Positions 5,842-5,866 of a stretch of DNA of 5,866 nt are shown piece after piece. Each line of letters begins with the position of its first letter. The stretch's first letter is position 1. The notes beneath the pieces are model-generated. The model saw nothing but the letters and a program-made list of their open reading frames with translations. It was not told where the DNA came from and searched no databases. The translations under genes were made by a program, and so were the position numbers. The stretch is from Oscillospiraceae bacterium (GTDB lineage Bacteria; Bacillota; Clostridia; Oscillospirales; Ruminococcaceae): positions 1-5,866 of the forward strand of contig CAAFHY010000154.1 of assembly GCA_900762805.1 (NCBI GenBank). Direction: 5' to 3'.

Positions 5842-5866
5842 ATAGCAGACAGGAATTTTGCCGCAT

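Overview
The window reads as chromosomal DNA of a high-G+C member of the Clostridia, most likely a gut Oscillospiraceae-type bacterium. The reasons are a comFC gene, an MGDG-synthase-type glycosyltransferase, a clostridial-looking fucose-permease-like MFS transporter, SigA-type promoters with extended -10 elements, GGAGG-type ribosome binding sites, and strong GC bias at third codon positions. The taxonomic call is inference from family resemblance. No transposase, phage gene, CRISPR array, tRNA or rRNA was seen.

Layout. The left half is on the + strand. It holds a promoter and comFC (115-837), then a 405-bp gene-free gap (838-1242), then an MFS transporter (1243-2409). The gap is not empty. 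It contains a roughly 190-nt multibranch RNA-like structure (841-1035), a perfect 11-bp terminator-type hairpin (1041-1069) and a second large hairpin (1080-1132). Size, shape and position directly after comFC make the first element a candidate for the raiA-motif noncoding RNA. This is the most interesting signal in the window, but it cannot be confirmed by eye.

A 502-bp convergent gap (2410-2911) follows, with three hairpins, one of them a clear and probably bidirectional terminator (2626-2660). The right half is on the - strand. In transcription order it holds a LysR-type regulator (4880-5758), a GT28/MGDG-synthase-family glycosyltransferase (3544-4647) and a divergent PlsY-family glycerol-3-phosphate acyltransferase (2912-3547). 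The last two overlap by four bases (ATGA) and are almost certainly co-translated. They have their own promoter, whose -35 lies on the lysR stop codon. Together they suggest a small membrane (glyco)lipid module: one enzyme acylates glycerol phosphate, the other puts sugar on a lipid acceptor.

The far right end holds two overlapping divergent promoters, one for the LysR gene and one firing rightward out of the window, with an inverted repeat between them. This is the usual arrangement of an autoregulated LysR gene and its target, so the regulated gene probably starts just beyond base 5866.
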